Positions 15,674 through 24,536 of a DNA stretch of 45,791 nucleotides are shown in pieces. The notes under the pieces are model-generated. The model saw only the letters and a program-made list of their open reading frames with translations. It did not search any database and had not been told where the DNA came from. The DNA is from Bacteroidaceae bacterium (GTDB lineage Bacteria; Bacteroidota; Bacteroidia; Bacteroidales; Bacteroidaceae), in assembly GCA_016292045.1 (NCBI GenBank), contig JAEEZX010000040.1:1-45791 (forward strand). Direction: 5' to 3'. Made by a program: the position numbers and the translations under genes. Every line of letters begins with the position of its first letter. Positions within the stretch are counted from its first letter, which is position 1.

Positions 15674-18507
15674 GTATAAGACTGAATAAAGCCATCAAGG
15701 AATGCAACGTAGGGTTGCAGACCGCAGTGGAGTTTCTTCAGAAGAAGGGCTTCACGGACGTTGAGGAGGATCTCAACGCCAAAATCAGTGAGGAGCAGTA
15801 CGAAGTGCTGCTGAAGGAATTCAAACCGGACAGCGTGCTGAAGAGTCAGGCAAACATGATGCTCCAGCAGCAGAAGGAGGCCCGTGCCGCCAAGGAGCAG
15901 GCCCGCGAAGAGGCCCGCGCCGAGAAGGCTGCCAAGGCTGCTGCTGCTGCAGAAGCCGCCGCAAAGGCCGCTGCCGAGAAGGAGGCTCAGAAACCCGTGT
16001 TCAAGGTGGTGGGCAAGATAGATCTGGACAAGAAGCCGAAACCGGCTCCAGCTCCGGAACCCGAGCCCGAACCCGTTCCTGAACCCGTTCCTGAACCCGA
16101 AGAGACTGTTGCTCCTGAACCCGAAGAGACAGTCGCTCCCGAACCGGCTCCCGTGAAGGAAGATGTGCCCGCAGTGGAGGAGACTGCGGAAACAGCTGAG
16201 GCATCCGCTGAGACTCCCGTAGAGACTCCCCACACAGTGAGCAACAAGGAGGTGACGCTGACGGAAGAGAACGGCATCTTCAAGGTGCAGACCTCCGCTC
16301 CCCAGCCCCAGGGGCTCACGGTGAAGGGTCATATCGACCTCTCGGCTATCAATCAGAGCACACGTCCCAAGAAGAAGTCCAAGGAAGAGAAGAACAGGGA
16401 GCGCAAGGCCGCTGCCGAGGCTCAGGCCCAGCAGAAGAAGCGTGCCCGCATCGGCAAGGGCCCTGTGGACGTGGACGCTTTGGCCAAGGATATACGCACC
16501 CAGCCGGGCAAGAAAAACAACAACGGCAATAACGGCCAGCAGTTCCAGCAGGGAAAGAGCGGCAAGAAGGGCAAGAAGAACCAGCCCCAGCAGGTAGAGG
16601 TTTCTGAGGAGGAAGTAGCAAAGCAGGTACGCGAGACGCTGGCACGTCTCACGGGTAAGAACCAGCAGTTCGGTTCCGGAGCCAAGCACCGGCGCGAGAA
16701 GCGCGAAGCCGTGCGTCAGGGTCTTGAGGAGGAGATGGAGCAGCAGCAGGCGGAGAGCAAGGTGCTCAAGCTCACCGAGTTTGTGACCGCCAACGAGCTC
16801 GCCACCATGATGAATGTGCCCGTCACCAAGATTATCGCCACATGTATGCAGATCGGTGTGATGGTGAGCATCAACCAGCGCATGGATGCAGAGACCATCA
16901 ATCTCGTGGCCGAGGAATTCGGATATGAGACACAGTATGTCTCCGCAGAAGTGTCGGAAGCCATTGAGGAGGCTGAGGACGACGAGGCAGATCTGCAGCC
17001 GCGCGCTCCGATTGTCACCGTGATGGGCCATGTCGACCACGGTAAGACCTCGCTGCTCGACTACATACGCCAGACGAACGTCATCGCCGGTGAGGCAGGC
17101 GGCATCACACAGCACATCGGTGCCTACAACGTGGCTCTGGAGGACGGTCGTCATGTGACCTTCCTCGACACTCCCGGTCATGAGGCGTTCACCGCCATGC
17201 GTGCCCGCGGTGCGCAGGTGACGGATATCGCCATCATCATCGTGGCTGCCGACGACGACATCATGCCGCAGACCAAGGAGGCTCTCGCACACGCCACAGC
17301 AGCCGGTGTTCCCATAGTATTCGCCATCAACAAGATAGATAAGCCCGCCGCCAATCCCGACAAGATAAAGGAGGGACTTGCAGCAATGAACTTCCTCGTA
17401 GAGGAGTGGGGCGGTAAGTATCAGAGTCAGGATATCAGTGCCAAGAAGGGTACGGGTGTGAAGGAACTCCTGGAGAAGGTGCTCCTCGAGGCCGAGATGC
17501 TCGACCTCAAAGCAAACCCCAACCGCAAGGCAACGGGTTCCATCATCGAGTCGTCGCTGGACAAAGGCCGCGGCTATGTGGCCACGGTGCTCGTCTCGAA
17601 CGGTACGCTGCACGTCGGTGATATGATGCTTGCAGGCACCAGCTACGGACGCGTGAAGGCCATGCTCGACGAGCGCGGCAAGCGCATTCAGGCAATCGGT
17701 CCTGCTCAGGCGGCAACGATACTGGGTCTGAACGGCGCTCCCACGGCAGGTGACACCTTCCACGTGATGGACACCGACCAGGAGGCCCGCGAGATAGCCA
17801 CGAAGCGCGAGCAGCTGGCCCGCGAACAGGGTCTGCGCACAATGAAGCGCAAGGGTCTGGAGGAGCTGGCGCACAATATCGCGCTGGGCGACTACCACGA
17901 GCTGAACCTCATCGTCAAGGGCGATGTGGACGGTTCCATCGAGGCTCTCTCCGATTCTCTGCTCAAACTCTCTACGGAGAAGATACAGGTGAACGTCATC
18001 CACAAGGCCGTGGGTCAGATATCCGAGAGCGATGTCACTCTGGCCGCCGCTTCCGATGCCATCATCGTGGCATTCCAGGTGCGTCCCTCTTCTCAGGCAC
18101 GCAAGTTGGCAGAGCAGGAGGGTGTGGACATCCGCACCTACTCCGTCATCTACGATGCCATCGAGGAGGTGAGAGAGGCCATGGAGGGTATGCTCTCGCC
18201 CGAGATACGCGAGGAGGTTACGGCACAGGTGGAAGTGCGCCAGGTGTACCATATCTCCAAGGTGGGCACTGTGGCCGGCGCATACGTCGTCGAGGGCAAG
18301 GTGAGCCGCACGAACAAGGCCCGTGTCATCCGCGACGGTATTGTGGTATTCACCGGTGAAATCAATGCTCTCAAGCGTTTCAAGGACGACGTGAAGGAGG
18401 TTTCCACCAACTTCGAGTGCGGCCTGTCGCTGGTGAACTACAACGACCTGCGCGAAGGCGACATGATAGAGACGTTCGCTGAGGTAGAGGTGAAGGCAAA
18501 ACTGTAA
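15670..18507 (+). CDS. infB: Translation initiation factor IF-2
   Basis: A 945-residue GTPase that brings initiator tRNA to the 30S subunit. The N-terminal part has an IF2_N-like helix ([20 protein letters not shown]), an Ala/Glu/Lys region, and a Pro-Glu repeat stretch ([18 protein letters not shown] at about residues 124-145). A second IF2_N domain precedes the G domain. G1 is GHVDHGKT at 453-460, then DTPGHEAF (G3) and NKIDKP (G4), followed by domains II-IV with [15 protein letters not shown]. It starts four bases before the nusA stop. The Pro-Glu stretch varies greatly between species and explains most of the extra length. Confidence 0.97.
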   Translation: MSIRLNKAIKECNVGLQTAVEFLQKKGFTDVEEDLNAKISEEQYEVLLKEFKPDSVLKSQANMMLQQQKEARAAKEQAREEARAEKAAKAAAAAEAAAKAAAEKEAQKPVFKVVGKIDLDKKPKPAPAPEPEPEPVPEPVPEPEETVAPEPEETVAPEPAPVKEDVPAVEETAETAEASAETPVETPHTVSNKEVTLTEENGIFKVQTSAPQPQGLTVKGHIDLSAINQSTRPKKKSKEEKNRERKAAAEAQAQQKKRARIGKGPVDVDALAKDIRTQPGKKNNNGNNGQQFQQGKSGKKGKKNQPQQVEVSEEEVAKQVRETLARLTGKNQQFGSGAKHRREKREAVRQGLEEEMEQQQAESKVLKLTEFVTANELATMMNVPVTKIIATCMQIGVMVSINQRMDAETINLVAEEFGYETQYVSAEVSEAIEEAEDDEADLQPRAPIVTVMGHVDHGKTSLLDYIRQTNVIAGEAGGITQHIGAYNVALEDGRHVTFLDTPGHEAFTAMRARGAQVTDIAIIIVAADDDIMPQTKEALAHATAAGVPIVFAINKIDKPAANPDKIKEGLAAMNFLVEEWGGKYQSQDISAKKGTGVKELLEKVLLEAEMLDLKANPNRKATGSIIESSLDKGRGYVATVLVSNGTLHVGDMMLAGTSYGRVKAMLDERGKRIQAIGPAQAATILGLNGAPTAGDTFHVMDTDQEAREIATKREQLAREQGLRTMKRKGLEELAHNIALGDYHELNLIVKGDVDGSIEALSDSLLKLSTEKIQVNVIHKAVGQISESDVTLAAASDAIIVAFQVRPSSQARKLAEQEGVDIRTYSVIYDAIEEVREAMEGMLSPEIREEVTAQVEVRQVYHISKVGTVAGAYVVEGKVSRTNKARVIRDGIVVFTGEINALKRFKDDVKEVSTNFECGLSLVNYNDLREGDMIETFAEVEVKAKL

Positions 18508-18519
18508 CAGAGAAACAGC

Positions 18520-18705
18520 ATGGAAGCGCTCTTGGATGCAAATACTCTTAAGATAGCTGCCGTTGTCATCATAGGCATCGTGGTGCTGAAGATGCTCACA
18601 AGCGGGCTTCTGAAGTTCCTGTGTCTTGCGGCGGGTTTCCTGTTGGGTCTCTATGTCGCTCTGAAATATACTGAAGTGCTGGAATGGCTGAAAACGCTTT
18701 TCTGA
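18520..18705 (+). CDS. 61-residue hydrophobic membrane protein
   Basis: The protein opens [11 protein letters not shown] and has two likely transmembrane helices ([15 protein letters not shown] and [18 protein letters not shown]) before ending [10 protein letters not shown]. It starts 12 bases after infB, and its last 22 bases overlap the sufB start. I do not recognise a family. The tight packing supports it being translated; its role is unknown. Confidence 0.65.
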   Translation: MEALLDANTLKIAAVVIIGIVVLKMLTSGLLKFLCLAAGFLLGLYVALKYTEVLEWLKTLF

Positions 18706-20129
18706 AGGAGGTCGCCGAGAAGAAATACGCCTACGGCTTCGAGACTCAGGTAGAGACGGAAATTCTCGATAAGGGTCTCTCGGAGGACGTGGTGCGTATG
18801 ATTTCCGAAAAGAAGGGGGAGCCGGAGTGGCTCCTCAACTTCCGTCTGGAGGCCTACCGCTACTGGCAGACGCAGGAGCAGCCCTCCTGGGGGCATCTCA
18901 CGTTGCCGGACATCGACTATCAGGCCATCTCCTATTACGCAGACCCCACGAAGAAGGCTGCTGACGACGGCAAACCGAAGGAGATAGACCCGGAACTCAT
19001 GAAGACCTTCGACAAGCTGGGCATTCCCCTGGAGGAGCGCATGGCGCTGTCGGGCACGGCGGTGGATGCCGTCATGGACTCCGTGAGCGTGAAGACCACG
19101 TTCCGCGACAAACTGGCAGAGCAGGGTATCATCTTCTGCTCCATCTCCGAGGCGGTGAAGCAGCATCCCGACCTTGTGCGCGAGTATCTGGGTTCGGTGG
19201 TGCCCTATCGCGACAACTATTTCGCGGCACTCAATTCGGCTGTGTTCTCCGACGGCAGTTTCGTCTATATCCCCAAGGGCGTGCGCTGTCCGATGGAGCT
19301 CTCCACATATTTCCGTATCAACGCACGAGGCACGGGACAGTTTGAGCGCACGCTCATCGTGTGCGACGACGATGCCTATGTGTCGTATCTCGAGGGCTGC
19401 ACGGCGCCCATGCGCGACGAGAACCAGCTCCATGCAGCCATCGTGGAAATAGTGGTGGGAGCGCGTGCGGAGGTGAAGTATTCCACCGTGCAAAACTGGT
19501 ATCCGGGCGATGCGGAGGGCAAGGGCGGAGTGCTCAATCTGGTCACCAAGCGCGGACTCCTCAGGGGCGACGACAGCCGTCTCTCGTGGACGCAGGTGGA
19601 GACAGGCAGTGCCGTCACGTGGAAGTATCCTTCCTGTGTGCTGCAGGGCAACAGGAGTCAGGCGGAGTTCTATTCCGTGGCTGTCACCAACAACTTCCAA
19701 CAGGCCGACACCGGCACCAAGATGATACATCTGGGGCGCGACACCAGAAGCACGATAATATCGAAAGGTATATCGGCTGGCCGCTCGCAGAACTCATATC
19801 GCGGACTGGTGAAGGTGGGAAAGAATGCGGACCGGGCGCGCAACTACTCTTCGTGCGACAGTCTCCTGCTGGGTTCCAAGTGCGGTGCCCACACCTTCCC
19901 TTATATGGATGTACAGAACGACAGCGCGGTGGTGGAGCACGAAGCCACTACGTCGAAGATATCGGAAGACCAGCTCTTCTACTGCAACCAGAGAGGCATA
20001 TCCACGGAAGACGCCGTGGGTCTCATCGTCAACGGTTATGCCAAGGACGTCTTGAACAAGCTGCCGATGGAGTTTGCCGTGGAGGCGCAGAAACTGCTTA
20101 ACGTGTCGCTCGAAGGGGCTGTCGGCTGA
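18684..20129 (+). CDS. sufB: Fe-S cluster assembly scaffold protein SufB
   Basis: A 481-residue component of the SufBCD complex that builds Fe-S clusters. The beta-helix core is visible from [19 protein letters not shown] through [16 protein letters not shown]. The C-terminal region [21 protein letters not shown] and [17 protein letters not shown] matches the family, with the catalytic-type Cys and Glu in place. The start [19 protein letters not shown] is typical, and lies inside the end of the upstream small membrane gene. sufC follows 26 bases later. Confidence 0.96.
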   Translation: MAENAFLKEVAEKKYAYGFETQVETEILDKGLSEDVVRMISEKKGEPEWLLNFRLEAYRYWQTQEQPSWGHLTLPDIDYQAISYYADPTKKAADDGKPKEIDPELMKTFDKLGIPLEERMALSGTAVDAVMDSVSVKTTFRDKLAEQGIIFCSISEAVKQHPDLVREYLGSVVPYRDNYFAALNSAVFSDGSFVYIPKGVRCPMELSTYFRINARGTGQFERTLIVCDDDAYVSYLEGCTAPMRDENQLHAAIVEIVVGARAEVKYSTVQNWYPGDAEGKGGVLNLVTKRGLLRGDDSRLSWTQVETGSAVTWKYPSCVLQGNRSQAEFYSVAVTNNFQQADTGTKMIHLGRDTRSTIISKGISAGRSQNSYRGLVKVGKNADRARNYSSCDSLLLGSKCGAHTFPYMDVQNDSAVVEHEATTSKISEDQLFYCNQRGISTEDAVGLIVNGYAKDVLNKLPMEFAVEAQKLLNVSLEGAVG

Positions 20130-20155
20130 CGTATAAAAAAGAAAGAAGATAAAAT

Positions 20156-20908
20156 ATGCTGGAAATAAATAATCTGCACGCGAGCATCGGAGGCAAGGAG
20201 ATACTGAAGGGTATCAACCTCACCATCGCCGACGGCGAGATACATGCGGTGATGGGCACTAACGGTGCCGGAAAATCCACCTTGTCCAACGTCATTGTGG
20301 GGCATCCCGCCTACGAGGTGACGGAGGGCAGCATCACCTTCAACGGACAGGACCTGCTCGCGATGTCCACTGAGCAGAGAGCCAATGCAGGCATCTTCCT
20401 CTCGTTTCAGGCACCTACGGAGATACCCGGTGTGTCGATGACGAATTTCATGCGCGCTGCGGTGAATGCCCGTCGTGCTGCGATGGGTGCTGAGGCGTTG
20501 TCTGCGGGCGAGTTCCTGAAACTCATGCGCGAGAAGCGCAAGATTGTGGAACTGGATGCCAAACTCACATCGCGCTCCGTCAACGAGGGTTTCTCCGGAG
20601 GTGAGAAGAAGCGCAACGAGATATTCCAGATGGCAATGCTGGAGCCCACGTTCTGCATCCTCGACGAGACGGATTCCGGACTTGATGTGGACGCTCTGCG
20701 CATCGTTGCGGAAGGGTTCAACAAACTGCGCAAACCTGAGACCTCCGCCATCGTCATCACCCACTATCAGCGTCTGCTGGACTATCTGCATCCCAATGTG
20801 GTGCATGTGCTGATAGACGGACGCATAGTGAAGACGGCCGGTCCGGAACTGGCAGCCGAGATAGAAAAGAAGGGATTCGACTGGATTAAGGAAGAAGTGG
20901 GACTCTGA
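20156..20908 (+). CDS. sufC: Fe-S cluster assembly ATPase SufC
   Basis: A 250-residue soluble ABC-type ATPase that powers SufBCD. The Walker A motif is GTNGAGKST (around residue 36), the signature FSGGEKKRNEI, Walker B CILDETDSGLD, and the H-loop is in VITHYQR. Length and motifs are standard. Its stop overlaps the first ATG of sufD by one base (TGATG). Confidence 0.97.
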   Translation: MLEINNLHASIGGKEILKGINLTIADGEIHAVMGTNGAGKSTLSNVIVGHPAYEVTEGSITFNGQDLLAMSTEQRANAGIFLSFQAPTEIPGVSMTNFMRAAVNARRAAMGAEALSAGEFLKLMREKRKIVELDAKLTSRSVNEGFSGGEKKRNEIFQMAMLEPTFCILDETDSGLDVDALRIVAEGFNKLRKPETSAIVITHYQRLLDYLHPNVVHVLIDGRIVKTAGPELAAEIEKKGFDWIKEEVGL

Positions 20909-22089
20909 TGATGTCTGAGAAGCAGTACATAGAATTCTACCAGGAGGAGCGCGGGGAGATCTTTGCGCACTCTCCCCAGTGGATGAATGCCCATCGCGAT
21001 GAGGCTTTCCGCACGTTCTCCGCTGCGGGGTTCCCTTCGCGCAAGGCGGAGCGCTACCGCTATACGGATGTCGCAAAGGACTTTGCCCCCAACTACGGCA
21101 TCAACACGGCCCAGCGACCCACGGATGCCCCCGAGCAGACGCTCTACAACACCATTGCGGACAGCAGCGATGCCCTGGTGGCGCTCAACACGATGTTTGC
21201 CATGGAGTGCCAGACGGTGCACGTGGGAAGGGGAGAGCATCCGCAGCATCCCATACAGATTGTCAACACCCTTCGCGGAGAGCATCCCGAGATGGTGTGT
21301 CGCCGCATACTCATTGTTCTGGAGGAGAATGCCGAGGCGGACATCATCATCATCGACCGTGCGGCTTCCAAGCAGCGCTTCCTCACCAATCAGGTGGTGG
21401 AGGTGCAGTGCGGCGACGGTTCGCATCTGAATCTGTACGAGATAGAGGAGACGCACCTCCTGTGCACGCGTTATTCCAATATGTTCATGCGCGTGGGCGC
21501 GAACTGCAGCGTGCACCACACCTCGCTCACGCTCTTCAACGGTCACACGCGCAATCGCTGTGATGTGCAGCTCAAGGGCGAGCACTCCGAGGTGGTGCTC
21601 AACGGCTGTGTCATAGCCGACAAGATGCAGCATGTGGACAACAACACGGTGATAGACCATCAGGTGGCCCATTGCGACAGCCGTCAGCTCTACAAATACG
21701 TGCTCGACGACTCTGCCGTCGGAGCTTTTGCCGGTCGCATCCTTGTGCGTCCGGGTGCCCAGCACACCACCTCGCAGGAGACGAATGCCAACCTGTGTGC
21801 CACGCGCACGGCGCGTATGTACACGCAGCCCATGCTTGAGATATATGCCGACGATGTGAAGTGCAGCCACGGCAGCACAGTGGGCCAGATGAACGAGGAC
21901 GCCCTCTTCTATATGCGCCAGCGCGGTATTTCAGAGAGGGAAGCGCGTCTGCTGCTCAAATCGGCCTTCATCACGGAGGTGATAGAGCACATCCCGCTCT
22001 CTTCCCTGCGCGACCGCCTGCTTATCCTTGTGGACCGTCGTCTCAAGGGCGAGCTCTCCAAGTGCGAGGGCTGCAAGATGTGTGAGTAG
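20908..22089 (+). CDS. sufD: Fe-S cluster assembly protein SufD
   Basis: A 393-residue beta-helix paralogue of SufB and partner in the SufBCD complex. Recognisable blocks are FPSRKAERYRYTDV, CVIADKMQHVDNNTVIDHQVAHCDS, GRILVRPGAQHTTSQETN, and KCSHGSTVGQMNEDALFYMRQRGI, the conserved C-terminal part. The protein ends in SKCEGCKMCE, a CxxCxxC tail that is not part of the enterobacterial SufD. Two adjacent ATGs (20908 and 20911) could serve as start. No sufS, sufE or sufA follows; a DUF2851 gene does. Confidence 0.94.
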   Translation: MMSEKQYIEFYQEERGEIFAHSPQWMNAHRDEAFRTFSAAGFPSRKAERYRYTDVAKDFAPNYGINTAQRPTDAPEQTLYNTIADSSDALVALNTMFAMECQTVHVGRGEHPQHPIQIVNTLRGEHPEMVCRRILIVLEENAEADIIIIDRAASKQRFLTNQVVEVQCGDGSHLNLYEIEETHLLCTRYSNMFMRVGANCSVHHTSLTLFNGHTRNRCDVQLKGEHSEVVLNGCVIADKMQHVDNNTVIDHQVAHCDSRQLYKYVLDDSAVGAFAGRILVRPGAQHTTSQETNANLCATRTARMYTQPMLEIYADDVKCSHGSTVGQMNEDALFYMRQRGISEREARLLLKSAFITEVIEHIPLSSLRDRLLILVDRRLKGELSKCEGCKMCE

Positions 22090-22108
22090 GGGATACAGTG
22101 AAAGAGCT

Positions 22109-23326
22109 ATGGAGGGAATCCTTCATTATATCTGGCATCACAGGATTTTTCCGCCGGAGGAGCTGCACACCACGGACGGACGCCGTCTGGAGGTGATAGA
22201 TGTCGGTACGCACAATCTCGCCTCCGGTCCCGATTTTTTCAATGCCAAGGTGAAAATCGACGGTGTCATGTGGGCCGGCAATGTGGAAATGCACACGCAG
22301 GCAAGCGACTGGTTCCGTCACGGTCATGAGAAAGACGAGGCCTACGACAATACGATACTTCACGTTGTGGCAGAAGACGATGCCGAGGCTGTGACGCATT
22401 CCGGCAGTCGTCCTGCTCAGTTTGTGTTGAGAATACCGGAGAGCATCCTCGCACGCTACGAGGAGTTGAGCCGCACGATGGATTATCCCCGCTGTCACCG
22501 TCTGGTGCGCGAGATGGAGCCGATGAAGGTTCATGCGTGGATGGATGCCCTTCTTGTGGAGCGGTTGATGCAGCGCAGCGAGGCGGTGCTCGGGAGGGTG
22601 GCGTTGTTTTGCGGCGACTGGGAACGGGCCTCCTTCGTTACGCTTGCCCGTGCTTTTGGTTTCGGACTCAACGGCGATGCCTTCGAGCTCTGGGCAAAGC
22701 ATCTACCCCTGCAGGCGGCAGCCAAGCATCGCGACCACTTGGAGCAGGTGGCGGCGATATTCCTCGGCATGGCAGGTCTCTTGGAGCGCTGCCCTTCTGT
22801 GTCGGATGCACCGATGCTGACGCAGGAGGTGTTGCAGAGGGAGTGGCGGTTCCTGAGCGCCAAGTTCCAGTTGTCGGATGTGCCCGCTCCTCAGTGGCGA
22901 TATATGCGCACCCGTCCTCAGAATTTCCCCGAGGTGCGTGTTCTGCAGCTTGCACGTCTGTTTCATGAGGACAAGTGTTCGCTTCACCGTTTTTTGGAAT
23001 TGGACGGCCTCTCCGCTCTATCCAAGGGTCTCCGCTCGTGCGGCATCACTGAGTCGACCTGCCGTTTGCTTGTCATCAACGCTGTTGTTCCCGTGCTGTA
23101 TGCATACGGAATCCAGCACCGTGATGAGGCGTTGAAGGAGAAGGCGATAAGTTTTTTGGAGGGTCTGCCGGCTGAGGAGAACTATATCATGCGCCAGTGG
23201 CGCTCTTGCGGCCTCGAGGTGTCGTCTGCTGCTGATTCTCAGGCGCTGATACAGCTCAAGCGCGAATACTGCGACCGGCAGGGCTGTCTCCGCTGCCGCT
23301 TCGGACAGGAATTCCTTTCTGTGTAG
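22109..23326 (+). CDS. DUF2851 family protein
   Basis: A 405-residue protein. The N-terminus (ILHYIWHHRIFPPEELHTTDGR...VIDVGTHNLASGPDFFNAKVKI...WAGNVEMHTQASDWFRHGH) is the signature of DUF2851, a Bacteroidetes family of unknown function; the D..SGPDFFNA and GNVEMH patterns recall a PD-(D/E)XK-like core, which is inference. The middle is helical. The C-terminus ends in CDRQGCLRCRFGQEFL, with three cysteines (C-x4-C-x2-C). It starts 19 bases after sufD and so is co-transcribed with the suf genes. A link to Fe-S clusters is suggested by context and cysteines only. Confidence 0.85.
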   Translation: MEGILHYIWHHRIFPPEELHTTDGRRLEVIDVGTHNLASGPDFFNAKVKIDGVMWAGNVEMHTQASDWFRHGHEKDEAYDNTILHVVAEDDAEAVTHSGSRPAQFVLRIPESILARYEELSRTMDYPRCHRLVREMEPMKVHAWMDALLVERLMQRSEAVLGRVALFCGDWERASFVTLARAFGFGLNGDAFELWAKHLPLQAAAKHRDHLEQVAAIFLGMAGLLERCPSVSDAPMLTQEVLQREWRFLSAKFQLSDVPAPQWRYMRTRPQNFPEVRVLQLARLFHEDKCSLHRFLELDGLSALSKGLRSCGITESTCRLLVINAVVPVLYAYGIQHRDEALKEKAISFLEGLPAEENYIMRQWRSCGLEVSSAADSQALIQLKREYCDRQGCLRCRFGQEFLSV

Positions 23327-23497
23327 TTGTTTTGTAGCAATAAGTCAAAGAACGCTTTTCGTATATGTTGACATCGCGTCACCGTTTTGCTGGTGAGGCG
23401 TGGGGAAAGTGAAGTCGCAGGCGCACTGCAGGCGCTGCGCGAACCCTCTAGCGACAGTCTGACGACAGTCTGAGGAGCAATTTATCAATTTGCACAG

Positions 23498-23505
23498 CAA
23501 AGGTA
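23498..23505 (-). promoter_or_regulatory. Orphan -7 element, minus strand
   Basis: The minus strand reads TACCTTTG, a perfect TAnnTTTG match, but no gene on that strand lies downstream before the converging DUF2851 gene. A short transcript antisense to the end of that gene is possible. Confidence 0.35.
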
Positions 23506-23594
23506 CGACAGCGGCATTGCGGTTCACGAATGTTTCGCAAAGTTTCTTTGAAAGTTTTTTTGAGAGAAAAAAGATGTTGTCACCAATTGTCATG

Positions 23595-23723
23595 GTCATT
23601 AATTGTCATTAAGGACTTTGGACTCAAAAAAACCGCCATGAGTATATATAAAAAATTTATATATTACTCATGAGCCGGAAAAAGCCCTCTTTCAATGTGA
23701 AAACGCTAATGACAACTAATGAC
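23595..23723. repeat. Inverted repeat pair around a central palindrome
   Basis: GTCATTAATTGTCATTA at 23595-23611 and TAATGACAACTAATGAC at 23707-23723 are inverted copies with 16 of 17 bases matching. Between them, 23637-23672 is itself a palindrome (ATGAGTA...TACTCAT arms, 15-16 bp each with one bulge, AT-rich centre). The nested symmetry could fold as a large hairpin or bind a dimeric protein. Confidence 0.75.
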
Positions 23724-23764
23724 AATGACAACTAATGACAATGACAACTAATAACAATGACAAC
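23707..23764. repeat. Tandem 16-bp repeat TAATGACAATGACAAC
   Basis: A truncated 10-base copy (TAATGACAAC) is followed by three 16-base copies at 23717, 23733 and 23749, the last with one change (TAATAACAATGACAAC). There are no spacers. It resembles an iteron-like direct repeat array. Confidence 0.85.
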
Positions 23765-23820
23765 TAAGGCCCCGATTTAGGGCTCCCTCGCAAATCGACC
23801 CGGTATGATAGCAAAGACAA

Positions 23821-23850
23821 GGGAGTCGCGAAACGTGACCCCCTTTTTAT
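23821..23850 (+). terminator. Rho-independent terminator in the intergenic region
   Basis: GGGAGTCGCG and CGTGACCCCC pair around an AAA loop (ten positions, one A-C mismatch and one G-T pair), followed by TTTTTAT. It points rightward, and no gene ends just before it, so it may close a small RNA or act as a late terminator for the suf operon. Confidence 0.6.
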
Positions 23851-23894
23851 CGATGAAATCGGCTTATTTTAAGACGTGCCAAGGCGCTCTGACT

Positions 23895-24479
23895 TCAGAA
23901 AGCGCGGTCGTTTGCAGTCTCCCGTACCTCTTCATTATCGCGCTCGCGCTCGCGAGGCTCAGGAGCAGGTTCGGTGTAGTAGCCCTTCTGCGTGCTGTGG
24001 CTTTCGATATAGTCGCGCATGGTGATGCCGGCCTTGTGATGGCTGTGCCACAGCTCTTCGTAGTCGTGGTTGTAGTCGGCACTGGGCACTACGTTGGTGT
24101 CGAACTGCATCTCAATGTAGGACGAGTCGGCGAAGTTGCCGTAGCAGTAGATGTGGTGGTGGGCATAGCCCGTATTCTTGATGGTGTTGAACTGCAGGTT
24201 GATGAAACCGCTCTTGTGGGGGAGCACCACGATGGGCAGTTCGTCGCGCGGCACCAGACAGCCGCAGGAGGTCTGCACTTCCTGAATGAAGAGCGGATGC
24301 TCTGAGATGTTTTCCACCTCGTAGGTGACACCCATCATCTCGCCCTGAATCACAGGGTAGTAGTGACGCACGGGGTCCACAATGACAACGTCGACAGGCT
24401 GGAGCTTCTTCTCGCACGCCGTGAGCATCACAGCAAACAGCAAGAGAGCGAGACCGTTTATGATTTTATAATTAGACAA
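23895..24479 (-). CDS. DUF1573 domain lipoprotein of the exopolysaccharide locus
   Basis: A 194-residue predicted lipoprotein. The signal peptide ends in a lipobox (LLFAVMLTACEKK). A DUF1573 Ig-like domain follows, with VTYEVENISEHPLFIQEVQTSCGCLVP, the typical SCGC motif, and LPHKSGFINLQFNT. The tail is charged and likely disordered. There is no in-frame ATG upstream, so I call a TTG start at 24479 (MSNYKI...). A near copy of this start with ATG lies 29 bases upstream but reads MSNRKL and then stops. It is the last gene of a five-gene minus-strand operon. DUF1573 proteins are common surface or periplasmic proteins of unknown function. Confidence 0.75.
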   Translation of the reverse strand: MSNYKIINGLALLLFAVMLTACEKKLQPVDVVIVDPVRHYYPVIQGEMMGVTYEVENISEHPLFIQEVQTSCGCLVPRDELPIVVLPHKSGFINLQFNTIKNTGYAHHHIYCYGNFADSSYIEMQFDTNVVPSADYNHDYEELWHSHHKAGITMRDYIESHSTQKGYYTEPAPEPRERERDNEEVRETANDRAF

Positions 24480-24536
24480 TTTACAAATTACAATTTACGA
24501 TTAGACATCTTCCATCTTACCTCTTACTTCTTCCCT

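Larger units (their letters stand above)
23327..23894. other. 568-bp non-coding region with repeats and palindrome
   Basis: No credible gene lies here. The left part has an 11-bp direct duplication CGACAGTCTGA (around 23451-23473) and a minus-strand -7 motif. The middle has a 36-bp AT-rich palindrome, flanked by near-identical inverted 17-mers. The right part has a 16-bp tandem array, a small GGCCC/GGGCT hairpin (23767-23783) and a rho-independent terminator. It separates the suf operon (plus) from the exopolysaccharide operon (minus), which converge on it. Confidence 0.75.

Noticed and set aside
15553..18252. 899-codon open frame antisense to nusA/infB
   Set aside because: It mirrors the codon bias of infB; the translation is His/Leu/Gly-rich low complexity with no domain, and infB is certain.
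23345..23599. 84-codon minus-strand frame in the gene-free region
   Set aside because: It contains the orphan -7 motif in its middle, and the translation has no plausible fold or family.
23707..23764. Possible CRISPR array
   Set aside because: The 16-bp units are directly adjacent, without spacers, and no cas gene is nearby.
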